DNA from: Phaeobacter sp. B1627
Lineage (GTDB): Bacteria > Pseudomonadota > Alphaproteobacteria > Rhodobacterales > Rhodobacteraceae
Direction of reading: 5' to 3'
Assembly (NCBI RefSeq): GCF_006265095.1
Contig: NZ_VCNK01000029.1
Span: 17,696-81,695, forward strand
DNA length: 64,000 bases
Made by a program: the position numbers and the translations under genes. The notes beneath the pieces are model-generated. The model had not been told where the DNA came from and searched no databases. It worked only from the letters and a program-made list of their open reading frames with translations. This document shows, one piece after another, positions 46,926 to 56,011 of this stretch. Numbering within the stretch: position 1 is the stretch's first letter; each line of letters begins with the position of its first letter.

Positions 46926-47762
46926 ATGCTGGATGCGGCCCACACGACAGACGCGCAGGTGGAAACACTGCTCGAGGTCAACAATATCGAGGTGATCTAC
47001 AATCACGTGATCCTTGTTCTGAAAGGCGTCAGCCTCAAGGTGCCAAAGGGCGGGATCACCGCGCTTTTAGGAGGCAACGGTGCCGGCAAGACCACGACTC
47101 TGAAGGCGATTTCCAGCCTTTTGCACTCCGAGCGGGGCGAGGTCACCAAAGGGTCGGTTCTCTATCGCGGCGTGGATGTGCAGGCGCAGGACCCGGCCGA
47201 TCTGGTGCGCAAGGGCGTGATCCAGGTCATGGAGGGGCGCCATTGCTTTGAGCATCTGACAGTCGAGGAAAACCTCCTGACGGGTGCCTATACCCGCAAC
47301 GATGGCAGCGCCCGGATCCAGGAGGATCTGGAAATGGTCTATACCTACTTTCCGCGCCTGAAGGAACGCCGCAAGAGCCAGGCGGGCTATACCTCGGGCG
47401 GCGAGCAGCAAATGGTGGCGATGGGGCGCGCATTGATGAGCCGCCCCGAGACGATCCTGCTCGACGAGCCGTCAATGGGTCTGGCCCCGCAATTGGTGGA
47501 GCAGATTTTCCAGATCGTGAAATCGATCAACGAGAAGGAAGGCGTGACGTTCCTTCTGGCAGAGCAGAACACCAATGTGGCGCTGCGCTATGCCCATTAT
47601 GGCTACATTCTGGAATCCGGAAGAGTGGTGATGGACGGCCCGGCCGCCGAGCTGCGCGAGAACCCCGACGTCAAGGAGTTCTACCTCGGGATGTCGGACG
47701 AGGGTCGCAAGAGTTTCCGTGATGTGCGGTCATACCGCCGTCGCAAGAGGTGGCTGAGCTGA
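46926..47762 (+). CDS. LivF-type ABC transporter ATP-binding protein
   Basis: 278 residues. Walker A GGNGAGKTTTL, LivF-specific GVIQVMEGRHCFEHLTVEEN, signature TSGGEQQMVAMGRAL, Walker B ILLDEPSMGLAP, switch region LLAEQNT. A basic C-terminal tail of about 25 residues (DEGRKSFRDVRSYRRRKRWL) goes beyond the usual length. ATG at 46926; completes the importer with the LivG-type partner. Confidence 0.93.
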   Translation: MLDAAHTTDAQVETLLEVNNIEVIYNHVILVLKGVSLKVPKGGITALLGGNGAGKTTTLKAISSLLHSERGEVTKGSVLYRGVDVQAQDPADLVRKGVIQVMEGRHCFEHLTVEENLLTGAYTRNDGSARIQEDLEMVYTYFPRLKERRKSQAGYTSGGEQQMVAMGRALMSRPETILLDEPSMGLAPQLVEQIFQIVKSINEKEGVTFLLAEQNTNVALRYAHYGYILESGRVVMDGPAAELRENPDVKEFYLGMSDEGRKSFRDVRSYRRRKRWLS

Positions 47763-47779
47763 AGCGGGAAGGACACGTC

Positions 47780-49000
47780 ATGACGACTTACTTTGATGCA
47801 CTGGAAACGCGCAGCAGCGATGCGCGCGCCGCAGATCTGGCCCGTGAATTGCCCGAGCAGATTGCCCGTGCCAAATCCGCGCCCGGCTTTGCCGCCTTGC
47901 TGGCGGATGTGGATCCCGCCCGTATCGCCTCGGTGGAGGATCTGGCAAAACTGCCGGTGTTGCGCAAGGCGGACCTGAGCGCTTCGCAGGCGCAGCATCC
48001 GCCGTTCGGCGGCTTCACTGTGAAGCCTGCGCATGGGTTTGCCCATATCTTTCAATCCCCTGGGCCGATCTACGAGCCGGGTGGCCTGGAACATGACTGG
48101 TGGCGCATGGGGCGGTTTCTCCATGCGGCGGGCGTCGGTGCCGGAGATGTGGTGCAGAACTGCTTTGGCTACCATCTGACGCCGGCGGGCATGATCTTTG
48201 AAAGCGGCGCACGGGCCGTCGGTGCGGCTGTATTGCCTGCCGGGACCGGCCAGACCGAGCTGCAGGTCACGGCCGCCCGTGATGTCGGCGCGACGACATA
48301 TGCAGGCACGCCAGACTATCTGAAGGTCATTCTGGACAAGGCCGAGGCGATGGGGGTGGAACTTGGCTTCCGCAAGGCCGCGGTCGGGGGCGGCGCGCTG
48401 TTCCCGAGCCTGCGCAAGGATTATGCGGATCGGGGTATTTCCTGTCTGCAATGCTATGCGACGGCGGATCTGGGAAATATCGCCTACGAGAGCGCGGCGA
48501 TGGAGGGGATGATCGTGGACGAGCGGGTCATCGTGGAGATCGTGACGCCCGGGACCGGCACGCCGGTTGCACCGGGAGAGGTGGGCGAGGTCGTGGTGAC
48601 CACGCTCAACCCGGATTATCCGCTGATCCGCTTTGCCACTGGCGACCTGTCCGCCGTCATGCCCGGCGAGAGCCCCTGTGGCCGCACCAATATGCGGATC
48701 AGGGGCTGGATGGGCCGTGCGGATCAGACAACAAAGATCAAGGGCATGTTCGTGCGGCCAGAACAGGTTGCGGCGCTGGTCGACAAGCATGACGAGATCG
48801 TCAAGGCCCGGGTCGTGGCCTCCCGCGAGGGGGAGATGGACATGATGACCGTCCGTATCGAGGCCAATGGCGGGGATGCGACCAGTTTCGCACGCTCCGT
48901 TGTTGATGTGCTGAAGCTGAAGGGAACGGTCGATATTGTGGCGCCCGGCAGCCTGCCCAAGGATGGTCTGGTGATCGAGGATCAGCGCAAATACGACTGA
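47780..49000 (+). CDS. Phenylacetate-CoA ligase-like (PaaK-family) protein
   Basis: 406 residues, PaaK-like adenylate-forming fold. LPVLRKADLS matches the PaaK start. The ATP loop SSGTTG of true PaaK is replaced (IFQSPGPIYEPGG), QCYATADLGNIAYE is the A5 region, and PLIRFATGDLSA with GRADQTTKIKGMFVRPEQV are typical PaaK C-terminal motifs. The altered nucleotide loop means activity cannot be assumed. ATG at 47780 follows GGGAAGGACACGTC. Last gene of the cluster; with the FadD-like gene it frames the transporter. Confidence 0.88.
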   Translation: MTTYFDALETRSSDARAADLARELPEQIARAKSAPGFAALLADVDPARIASVEDLAKLPVLRKADLSASQAQHPPFGGFTVKPAHGFAHIFQSPGPIYEPGGLEHDWWRMGRFLHAAGVGAGDVVQNCFGYHLTPAGMIFESGARAVGAAVLPAGTGQTELQVTAARDVGATTYAGTPDYLKVILDKAEAMGVELGFRKAAVGGGALFPSLRKDYADRGISCLQCYATADLGNIAYESAAMEGMIVDERVIVEIVTPGTGTPVAPGEVGEVVVTTLNPDYPLIRFATGDLSAVMPGESPCGRTNMRIRGWMGRADQTTKIKGMFVRPEQVAALVDKHDEIVKARVVASREGEMDMMTVRIEANGGDATSFARSVVDVLKLKGTVDIVAPGSLPKDGLVIEDQRKYD

Positions 49001-49001
49001 G

Positions 49002-49020
49002 GCCCGGCTGTTCGGGCTCT
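49002..49020 (+). terminator. Weak hairpin after the transporter cluster
   Basis: GCCCG-GCTGTT-CGGGC followed by TCTTGGG, directly after the stop at 49000. The 5-bp stem and poor T-tract make it a weak candidate. Confidence 0.4.
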
Positions 49021-49134
49021 TGGGCCCTGTTACAGATCCCGCCGCTGCTGACTGGCCGTCACAGCGGTGGTTTCACGCTGGAACTTTTGGCGGAAATGCT
49101 TGAAACAGGACTGGCACTGTTACAGGCAGGATGA

Positions 49135-50817
49135 ATGACAGACGCAAGCCCGACGCAGAAAAGGCCAGCTCGCACCCCGGTCAGCCCGCCCTATCCTCGG
49201 GGAACACGGGGCTTTGCGATCGTGGCCTGGAGTGTTGCACTGACCTGTTTGCTGCCGATGGTCGCGGTGGCGATTGCGGCGGGGTCCGGCGGCATCGCGA
49301 CGATCTCTCATCTCGCGGAAACCGTGCTGCCCCGCTATGCGCTGACCACGGTGTATCTGGTGGCGCTGGTGTCCATCGGGACCTTTTCAGTCGGCGTTGG
49401 TGCGGCCTGGATTGTGACCATGACCCGGTTTCCGGGGGTGCGGATCTTTGAGGTCGCTCTGGTCTTGCCCCTGGCGTTTCCTGCCTATGTGCTCGCCTAT
49501 GCCTATACATTCCTGCTGGATCATCCGGGCATCGTGCAGTCCACGCTACGGGATGTGACCGGGTGGGGCCCGCGCGACTACTGGTTCCCGGAGATCCGCT
49601 CGCTTGGCGGTGCGGCCTTGATGCTGGTGCTGGTGCTTTATCCCTATGTCTATCTGTTGGCGCGGGCGGCCTTCCTGCAACAGAGTGCCAGCGCCTTTTT
49701 GGCGGCGCGCGCGCTGGGGGACAGCTCGTGGCGGGCGTTTTGGCGCGTCAGCCTGCCAATGGCCCGCCCTGCCGTCGCCTCCGGCGTGCTGCTGGCGGTG
49801 ATGGAGACCATCGCAGATTACGGCACTGTCGCCTATTTCGGCGTGCAGACCTTTGCGACCGGGATCTATACCAGCTGGTTTTCCATCGGCGACCGCTCCG
49901 GCGCGGCGCAACTCGCCCTGTGCCTGCTGAGCTTTGCGTTGCTGCTTGCGGTGGCCGAGCGGGTCAGCCGGGGCAAGGCGCGCTATCATCATGCGGGCAA
50001 GCAACAGGCGGCGCTGCCCCCTGTGGAGCTGAAAGGCGGCAAGGCGATTGGGGTGATGATGCTCTGTGCGCTGCCGGTGGCGCTGGGGTTCCTGCTGCCA
50101 CTGATCAGCCTGTCGCTCATGGGGCTGCAGTCGGAACAAAACCTGCTGAGCCGTCGCTATATCGCCTTCATCAGCAATTCCCTGACTTTGGCCAGTATTG
50201 CGGCGGCGCTGACCCTTGTGGCGGCTATCAGCCTCGGGTTTTATCAGCGGCTGAGACCGGGCAGGCTGTCAGGGACGGCGGCTTACCTGTCCCGTCTCGG
50301 CTATGCGGTGCCGGGCGGCGTGATCGCGGTGGGGCTGATGGTGCCCTTCGCGGCCTTTGACAACGCATTGGACGCCTGGATGCAGGTGAATTTCGGAATT
50401 CGCACCGGCTTGTTGGTGACCGGGTCAATCTGGCTTTTGATCCTGGCCTATCTGGTGCGTTTCATGGCCGCGGCCCTCGGCGCCTATGAGGGCGGTCAGG
50501 CCACTGTTCACGCCAATATGGATGCCGCTGCACGCTCTTTGGGACAGAGCCCGATGGGGATGCTGCGGCGGGTGCACCTTCCGATCCTGACGCCGAGCCT
50601 TCTGACCGCGCTTTTGATCGTGTTTGTCGACGTGATGAAAGAGCTTCCCGCGACGTTGATCATGCGCCCGTTCAACTTTGACACATTGGCGGTGCAGGCC
50701 CATCGGTTGGCCGCCGACGAACGGCTGGAAGGGGCGGCGGTGCCCTCTTTGGTGATAATGGCGGTCGGCTTGCTGCCGGTGGTCCTGATCTGCCGCCAGG
50801 TGGGCAAGCGGCGCTAG
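49135..50817 (+). CDS. Ferric iron ABC transporter permease (FbpB/AfuB type)
   Basis: 560 residues with about 12 membrane helices in two homologous halves, typical of fused FbpB permeases for Fe3+. Each half carries an EAA loop: ARALGDSSWRAFWRVSLPMA and DAAARSLGQSPMGMLRRVHL. LVLPLAFPAYVLAYAYTFLL is the conserved second helix pair. ATG at 49135; an ATG at 49131 is out of frame. The matching binding protein is 1.2 kb away on the opposite strand and no ATPase is in view. Confidence 0.93.
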   Translation: MTDASPTQKRPARTPVSPPYPRGTRGFAIVAWSVALTCLLPMVAVAIAAGSGGIATISHLAETVLPRYALTTVYLVALVSIGTFSVGVGAAWIVTMTRFPGVRIFEVALVLPLAFPAYVLAYAYTFLLDHPGIVQSTLRDVTGWGPRDYWFPEIRSLGGAALMLVLVLYPYVYLLARAAFLQQSASAFLAARALGDSSWRAFWRVSLPMARPAVASGVLLAVMETIADYGTVAYFGVQTFATGIYTSWFSIGDRSGAAQLALCLLSFALLLAVAERVSRGKARYHHAGKQQAALPPVELKGGKAIGVMMLCALPVALGFLLPLISLSLMGLQSEQNLLSRRYIAFISNSLTLASIAAALTLVAAISLGFYQRLRPGRLSGTAAYLSRLGYAVPGGVIAVGLMVPFAAFDNALDAWMQVNFGIRTGLLVTGSIWLLILAYLVRFMAAALGAYEGGQATVHANMDAAARSLGQSPMGMLRRVHLPILTPSLLTALLIVFVDVMKELPATLIMRPFNFDTLAVQAHRLAADERLEGAAVPSLVIMAVGLLPVVLICRQVGKRR

Positions 50818-50857
50818 TCGCTCCGGGCCGGGTGCTGCTACGCCGGCCGGAGACAGG

Positions 50858-51721
50858 TCACGCGCCGGACCACCAGTTTTCGATTTCGGTCCGGGTGACT
50901 CTTTTTTCCGGCCCCAATCCCACAAGAATGGTTTCGGAGGCATCGCAACGCCGGGCCTCGACATGGCGTCCGACAATATGGAGTTCGTATGCGCCGCCGG
51001 ATGTGAGCACAAAGCCCTTCATCCGGTAGAGGCCTTCGGGGCGCTCCGCCAGCTTGTCGCCAAGCGCACGGCGGTCCAGCACACGGTCGCTCCGGTGTTG
51101 CCAACTGACGTAGCCGGGGTGCGGTGCGGGCGTGGCCCCTCGCGGCAGCGGCACGATGTCAAACAGCATCTGAGAGAGCGCAATATCGTCGATCCGAAGA
51201 GGCGAGCGGGCACCATTGGCCGCCAAGTGTTCCAAAAGCGGCTCGCTGGGCGCGTCATCAAGTTTGCTGATCAGGACAAGGTCGGCTGCACGGATCTGCT
51301 GTGACACCTGCGGCGCGAGCAGGGAATCGTCGAGCAGGGCTTCGATGTTCCTGCCGTCCGCAACCGTGATGATTCCGGCATAGCTCAGACGGCTGTCCCC
51401 AAGCAGCGCATTGGCGATGGCGACCGGCTCTGCGACGCCGCTGGCCTCAATCAGGATGTGATCGGGTTTGTGGCCTGTGGCCAGCAGCTGGTTGACGCTC
51501 TGTAGTAGATCGTCGCTCAGGGAGCAGCACACACAGCCGTTGCTCAGCGCGATGCTGTCGACGGTATCGCTTTCGATCAATGCGGCGTCGATATTGATGC
51601 TGCCGAAGTCATTGACCAGCACCGCCAGACGCAACCCGTGTTCTTCGCGCAGCAGCGTGTTGATCAGCGTCGTCTTGCCGGCACCGAGATAGCCGCTGAC
51701 GATTGTAACCGGAATGCGCAT
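50858..51721 (-). CDS. COG0523 GTPase, short form
   Basis: 287 residues. P-loop GYLGAGKTT (residues 10-18), CxCC motif NGCVCCSL (63-66), LIEASGVAEP (switch) and SKLDDA replacing the usual NKxD. C-terminal domain is short (RPEGLYRMKGFVLTSGGAYE) and lacks His-rich stretches. G3E GTPases of this group act as metal chaperones. Its place between the halves of an iron transporter suggests iron or related metal handling, but the target is unknown. No Zur-like box upstream. Convergent with the permease, 40 bp apart. Confidence 0.88.
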   Translation of the reverse strand: MRIPVTIVSGYLGAGKTTLINTLLREEHGLRLAVLVNDFGSINIDAALIESDTVDSIALSNGCVCCSLSDDLLQSVNQLLATGHKPDHILIEASGVAEPVAIANALLGDSRLSYAGIITVADGRNIEALLDDSLLAPQVSQQIRAADLVLISKLDDAPSEPLLEHLAANGARSPLRIDDIALSQMLFDIVPLPRGATPAPHPGYVSWQHRSDRVLDRRALGDKLAERPEGLYRMKGFVLTSGGAYELHIVGRHVEARRCDASETILVGLGPEKRVTRTEIENWWSGA

Positions 51722-51987
51722 CAGGACCGCTCCCGGCGCACGAGCTGTTTTGCATTCGGCATAGCGGCCGCGCTCCCTACTGTCTGACTGTGCAATCTCT
51801 GGGTTTTGCTTGGCGCGACCTATAGAAGGTCAGAGGGGTCCGGTCCAGACCAACCTTGTGCGCCGCTCCCGCGCCCGCGGGTCCTGATTGCCCGGGAAGA
51901 TGCGCACCGCAATACTCTGGTCCGTACGCGAACACAGGCGCAGCCGAAGCCACGCCTGTGCGGATCATGTCACCGGGACGGGAAGGA

Positions 51988-52998
51988 TTATTCCCAGCCC
52001 GCCTCGTTAAAGATCTTCTGTGCTGTTGGAATGTTCTCCGCCACGTCCGACAGGTTCACATCGTCTGCTTTGAACTCGCCCAATTTGGCAACATTCTCGG
52101 CCAGCTCAACATCCGCCACTGCGGGGAATTCGTCGTTGCCGTTGGAGAAATACTGCTGCGCCTGATCGGATGCCAGATATTCCAGGAACTTGATGGCGTT
52201 CTCGCGGTTCGGGGCATGCGCCGCCACACCGGCACCTGACAGGTTCATGTGCGCGCCTTCGGCGTCCTGCGCCGGGAATACCCAGCCGATCTTGTCGAGG
52301 TCAGCCGACACGCCTTTGACATCCTTGCGCATGGCGCGGGCGAAATAATAGCTGTTGGAGACAGCGATCTCGCACTCGCCGGACACCAGACCGCGCAGCT
52401 GATCGGTATCACCGCCCTGTGGCGCGCGGGCCATGTTGGACACGACACCCTCGGCCCAGGAAGTGGCGGCCTCTTCGCCATGGTTGGCGATGATCGATGC
52501 AAGCAGGGTCTGGTTATAGGTGTTGGTCGACGACCGGATGCAAACCTTGCCTTTGTAGGCCGGATCGGCAAGGTCCAGATAGGTCGCAGGCGGGGTATCG
52601 ACGCTGTCCTTGGCGAAAAAGATGATCCGCGCCCGTTGCGAGAAGCCAAACCACTGATTGTCCTTGTCCTGCAAGTTGGCGGGGATCTTTTCTTCCAGTT
52701 CCGGGCTGTCGATCGCCTGCAGGATACCTGCATTCTTGGCCCGCGCCAGTCGGGAGGTGTCGACCGTGATCAAGACGTCCGCAGGAGAGTTGGCGCCTTC
52801 GGCTTCCATCCGCGCGATCAGTTCGTCCGCGTTCCCCTCGATCCGGTTTATGGTGATTCCCGTCGCCGTTTCAAAGTCGCTGTAGAGCCGTTCATCGGTG
52901 TCATAGTGACGCGAGGAATACAGATTGACCACACCGTCGGCGGCAACGGACGTTGCAAAACTGGCGGCAATGATGGTGGCAAAAACGTTCGATTTCAT
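51988..52998 (-). CDS. Ferric iron ABC transporter substrate-binding protein (FbpA/FutA type)
   Basis: 336 residues. Signal peptide MKSNVFATIIAASFATSVAA; mature start DGVVNLYSSRHYDTDERLYS is the FbpA/FutA type (YSSRHYDTD carries the first iron ligands). ANSPADVLITVDTSRLARA and NSYYFARAMRKD supply the Tyr ligand region (two adjacent Tyr). Binds free Fe3+ or a simple chelate in the periplasm. ATG at 52998 follows AGGAAACC. Upstream lies a palindromic candidate operator. Works with the permease at 49.1-50.8 kb. Confidence 0.94.
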   Translation of the reverse strand: MKSNVFATIIAASFATSVAADGVVNLYSSRHYDTDERLYSDFETATGITINRIEGNADELIARMEAEGANSPADVLITVDTSRLARAKNAGILQAIDSPELEEKIPANLQDKDNQWFGFSQRARIIFFAKDSVDTPPATYLDLADPAYKGKVCIRSSTNTYNQTLLASIIANHGEEAATSWAEGVVSNMARAPQGGDTDQLRGLVSGECEIAVSNSYYFARAMRKDVKGVSADLDKIGWVFPAQDAEGAHMNLSGAGVAAHAPNRENAIKFLEYLASDQAQQYFSNGNDEFPAVADVELAENVAKLGEFKADDVNLSDVAENIPTAQKIFNEAGWE

Positions 52999-53061
52999 GA
53001 GGTTTCCTTCCCTGTTTTGTCGCTTTCACCCGGACGTTGACCTCCTCTTGTCAAATCCGAG

Positions 53062-53081
53062 TGCTTTAGTCGATTAAAGCA
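53062..53081 (-). promoter_or_regulatory. Palindrome upstream of the iron-binding protein gene
   Basis: Perfect 7-bp arms TGCTTTA and TAAAGCA around 6 bp, 63 bp before the ATG at 52998. Possible iron-responsive operator; it does not match the Irr (ICE) or classical Fur consensus well. Confidence 0.45.
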
Positions 53082-53214
53082 TTGGGTGGGGAAAGGAAGG
53101 GGAAACAAACCATATCTGTCGGAAATTTGATCACGGCGTTGATCACCACGCCTGTCGCGGGGCCGGGTTTAGGCGTGGCGCGGGGCGTCGATTGGCGCCT
53201 TGGAAGGCTTTGAA

Positions 53215-53246
53215 CAACAAAAAACCGCACCCAAAGATGCGGTTTT
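53215..53246 (-). terminator. Rho-independent terminator of rpmJ
   Basis: On the minus strand AACCGCA and TGCGGTT (7 bp) flank 8 nt, followed by TTTTGTTGTT. It lies about 36 bp after the rpmJ stop. Confidence 0.85.
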
Positions 53247-53281
53247 CCGGAGCCTCTTTCGAGGCTTCACAAGCTCGGTGC

Positions 53282-53407
53282 TCAGCCCTGACGGGCTTTG
53301 AAGCGACGCTGGGTCTTGTTGATCACGTAAACGCGGCCCTTGCGGCGCACAACCCGGCAATCGCGGTGCCGGTTCTTCAGCGAGCGGAGTGAGTTTTTGA
53401 CCTTCAT
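53282..53407 (-). CDS. rpmJ: 50S ribosomal protein L36 (41-residue, zinc-free type)
   Basis: 41 residues: [20 protein letters not shown] then [20 protein letters not shown] and a final Gly. This is the longer L36 form usual in alphaproteobacteria; the three Cys and one His of the zinc-ribbon form are absent (only one Cys). Binds 23S rRNA late in 50S assembly. ATG at 53407 follows GGAGAGAGG. Monocistronic with its own terminator. Confidence 0.95.
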   Translation of the reverse strand: MKVKNSLRSLKNRHRDCRVVRRKGRVYVINKTQRRFKARQG

Positions 53408-53490
53408 GGCCTCTCTCCTTTTCTGCGGCGCGAACCAGCGCCTGGGTTTGCGGGGCATTCTGGACGTTGCCGACCAGAACAGCGAAATCA

Positions 53491-53565
53491 TGGTGGGCGG
53501 TACAAGGATCGAACTTGTGACCCCTTCGATGTCAACGAAGTGCTCTACCGCTGAGCTAACCGCCC
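53491..53565 (-). tRNA. tRNA-Val (anticodon GAC)
   Basis: 75 nt with encoded CCA. Acceptor GGGCGGT/ACCGCCC, D stem GCTC/GAGC, anticodon stem CTTCG/CGAAG with loop TTGACAT (anticodon GAC), T arm ACAAG-TTCGATC-CTTGT. All stems pair fully. Reads GUC/GUU valine codons. No integrase or att-like duplication found next to it. Confidence 0.97.
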
Positions 53566-53721
53566 ATGATACCAACATCAAAACGTCTTGGCTGCGCCGA
53601 TTGGCACATCGCTTCGGGTCGGTGAAGGGGTCTATAAAAGGAGTCGATTGTGGGCGCAAGAGCTTTTGCCACAGAAATATAAACTCTATGCTGTGTTCAT
53701 CAGGCAGGAGGCGGAGCGCGT

Positions 53722-54582
53722 ATGTCAGGGTCGGCATATTCTATTGAGATGCCACAGGTATGGCGATCACCGGTGGTGATTGCATCACCACACAGTGGCG
53801 CAAATTATCCGCAAGCCTTTGTGGAACAGTCCATTCTCGATGCGAAACGGCTGCGAAGCAGCGAGGATGCCTTTGTAGACGGCCTGTTTTCCGCTGCACC
53901 GCAGTTGGGAATGCCAATGCTGACGGCGCGCGTGCCAAGGGCCTTTGTCGATTTCAACCGCGCGTCAGACGAGCTGGATCCGGCTTTGATCGAGGGGGTG
54001 ACGCGGCGCGGACAGAATCCGCGCGTGGCCTCGGGGCTGGGTGTGATTCCCCGTGTGGTGTCCAACGGGCGCACAATCTATCGCGGAAAAATCCCGCTGA
54101 CGGAGGCCCGTGCCCGAATCAACCAGTATTGGGTTCCCTATCACGCCGCCTTGCAGCGCCTGCTGGATGCCGCGCACGCCCGATTCGGCGAAACGATCCT
54201 GATCGATTGTCATTCCATGCCACATGAAGCAGTCGAGAGCGTCGCGATGCTGCGCGCGCGTCGGCCGGAAATCGTGTTGGGCGATCGGTTCGGGGCGGCT
54301 GCGCAGGGTGCCATTGTGGACCGCGTTGAGGCCGCCTTTGCGTCGGCGGGGTTTCGTGTCGCGCGCAACTCGCCCTTTGCCGGAGCCTACATCACCCAGA
54401 CCTACGGGCGGCCATCGCGGGGCCAGCATGCGGTGCAGGTCGAGATTGATCGCTCGCTTTATATGGATGAGGTCCATATCCGGCCAAATGGCCAGTTTGA
54501 GGAGGTGCGTGCAAGGTTGACCCAGGCCCTGCGCGAGATTGCAGAGCAGGGCTCCGACAGTCAGCCCATGGCCGCAGAGTAA
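53722..54582 (+). CDS. N-formylglutamate amidohydrolase family protein
   Basis: 286 residues. Family signatures: [14 protein letters not shown] (first His), [25 protein letters not shown] (Asn-Arg) and [12 protein letters not shown] (metal-binding His). HutG-type enzymes release glutamate from N-formylglutamate in histidine breakdown; roseobacters carry several paralogues and no hut genes are near, so the substrate may differ. ATG at 53722 follows AGGAGGCGGAG. Convergent with dinB, 12 bp between stops. Confidence 0.9.
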   Translation: MSGSAYSIEMPQVWRSPVVIASPHSGANYPQAFVEQSILDAKRLRSSEDAFVDGLFSAAPQLGMPMLTARVPRAFVDFNRASDELDPALIEGVTRRGQNPRVASGLGVIPRVVSNGRTIYRGKIPLTEARARINQYWVPYHAALQRLLDAAHARFGETILIDCHSMPHEAVESVAMLRARRPEIVLGDRFGAAAQGAIVDRVEAAFASAGFRVARNSPFAGAYITQTYGRPSRGQHAVQVEIDRSLYMDEVHIRPNGQFEEVRARLTQALREIAEQGSDSQPMAAE

Positions 54583-54594
54583 TCGGACCCGCCC

Positions 54595-55869
54595 TCAGCG
54601 CAAGGCGCGCCCTTTCAGAATCGCCGCTTTGCCAAATCGTTTTCGGATTTCATCGGCCGCCCGTTCTGCGTTGGCCCGTTTTTCGGCGCCGGGGTCAAGC
54701 AGATCCGCGGCCAGATCTGCCTGCGCCTCGGGCACCAATTCGCTGATACCGCATCCCAGCAGGCGAAAAGGCCCCTGTGAGATCGCCTGATCCAGCAGGG
54801 CCCGCGCTGTGCGATAGATCTGATCGGCCGTTTGCGTCGGACTGTGCAGGGATTGACGCCGGGTGAGCGAGGAATGATTGGCGCGCTTCAGCTTCAGGGT
54901 CACAACGCGGCCGGCCAGGGCTTTGGCCTTGGCGCGGTCAGAGACCTGTTCGGCCAGACGCCAGAGGTGGCCATCAAGCACCTCCATATGCATCGTGTCC
55001 TCGAAAAACGTCGTCTCCTTGGAGATCGATTTGACAGAGGCCCGGGCGGACACCCGGCGCCGATCCTCGCCGCGCGCCAGATGCCACAACCGGTCGCCCA
55101 TGGAGCCAAAACGGTGGTGGAGATCCTGCCGCTCCCACCGGAGCAGATCGCCAATCGACCGAATCCCTGCAGCATCCAGCGCAGTCTGCGCGGCCGGTCC
55201 GATGCCCCAGATCAGGCGCACCGGTTTGTCCCGCAGAAACTCGGCGGTTTCGGCGGCACCGATCACGGCGAATCCACGGGGCTTGTCGAGATCCGAAGCC
55301 ACCTTGGCGAGGAACTTGTTGTGACTGAGGCCGATTGAACCGGTGATGCCCAGTTCATCCTTCATCCGTTTGACCAGCCGGGCCAGCATGACCGCAGGCG
55401 GGGCGCCGTGCAGCCGTTCGGTGCCGGAGAGGTCCATGAAGGCCTCATCCAGCGACAGGGGTTCGACCTCCGGCGTCAGTTCATCCATCATCTGACGGAT
55501 GGCGCGGCTGGTCTCGACGTAGGCCTCCATTCGGGGTTTGATGACCACCGCATCGGGGCAGAGTTTCAGGGCCTGAAACATCGGCATGGCAGAGCGGACG
55601 CCGCGGATGCGCGCCACATAACAGGCCGTCGAAACGACGCCCCGGTGGCCGCCGCCGATAATGACGGGCTTGTCCGCCAGCTCGGGGTTGTCGCGTTTTT
55701 CAACACTGGCGTAGAAGGCATCGCAGTCCATGTGGGCAATGCTGAGCGAGAACAGCTCCGGGTGGGATTTGATGCGGGGGCTGCGGCACAGCGGGCAATG
55801 ACGCTGCACGCGACGCGCCGCGGGCAGGTCAAAGCTGTGCAGGCAATCACGACAAAGGGCGGGCGGCAT
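54595..55869 (-). CDS. dinB: DNA polymerase IV with N-terminal Cys4 motif
   Basis: 424 residues, Y-family translesion polymerase. AHMDCDAFYASVEKRDNP carries the first metal Asp, PLSLDEAFMDLSG the second acidic pair, and GIGPAAQTALDAAGI is the HhH. The little-finger domain has FFEDTMHMEVL. Before the polymerase are about 40 extra residues with Cys6, Cys9, Cys25 and Cys28, a CxxC-x15-CxxC zinc-ribbon pattern (CRDCLHSF and CPLCRSPRI). Canonical E. coli DinB lacks this. ATG at 55869 is chosen since it starts just before the Cys motif; an upstream start at 55908 is possible. The C-terminal beta-clamp motif is not obvious. Confidence 0.92.
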   Translation of the reverse strand: MPPALCRDCLHSFDLPAARRVQRHCPLCRSPRIKSHPELFSLSIAHMDCDAFYASVEKRDNPELADKPVIIGGGHRGVVSTACYVARIRGVRSAMPMFQALKLCPDAVVIKPRMEAYVETSRAIRQMMDELTPEVEPLSLDEAFMDLSGTERLHGAPPAVMLARLVKRMKDELGITGSIGLSHNKFLAKVASDLDKPRGFAVIGAAETAEFLRDKPVRLIWGIGPAAQTALDAAGIRSIGDLLRWERQDLHHRFGSMGDRLWHLARGEDRRRVSARASVKSISKETTFFEDTMHMEVLDGHLWRLAEQVSDRAKAKALAGRVVTLKLKRANHSSLTRRQSLHSPTQTADQIYRTARALLDQAISQGPFRLLGCGISELVPEAQADLAADLLDPGAEKRANAERAADEIRKRFGKAAILKGRALR

Positions 55870-56011
55870 GGCGAACTCGGCAGAAAACTCGGCGAAAAGC
55901 GGACGCACAGAGATGCAGCAAGGATGAAACAGGGGTGCATACCGGTTGTGCAGGGGGTAGCGTCGGCCTCAGCGCCTGAAACATACAGCTGTGCGGAGGC
56001 TCTTTCATATC

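Noticed and set aside
53491..53565. tRNA-Val as integration site of a mobile element
   Set aside because: Neither side has an integrase or a duplicated tRNA 3' end; neighbours are ordinary genes.
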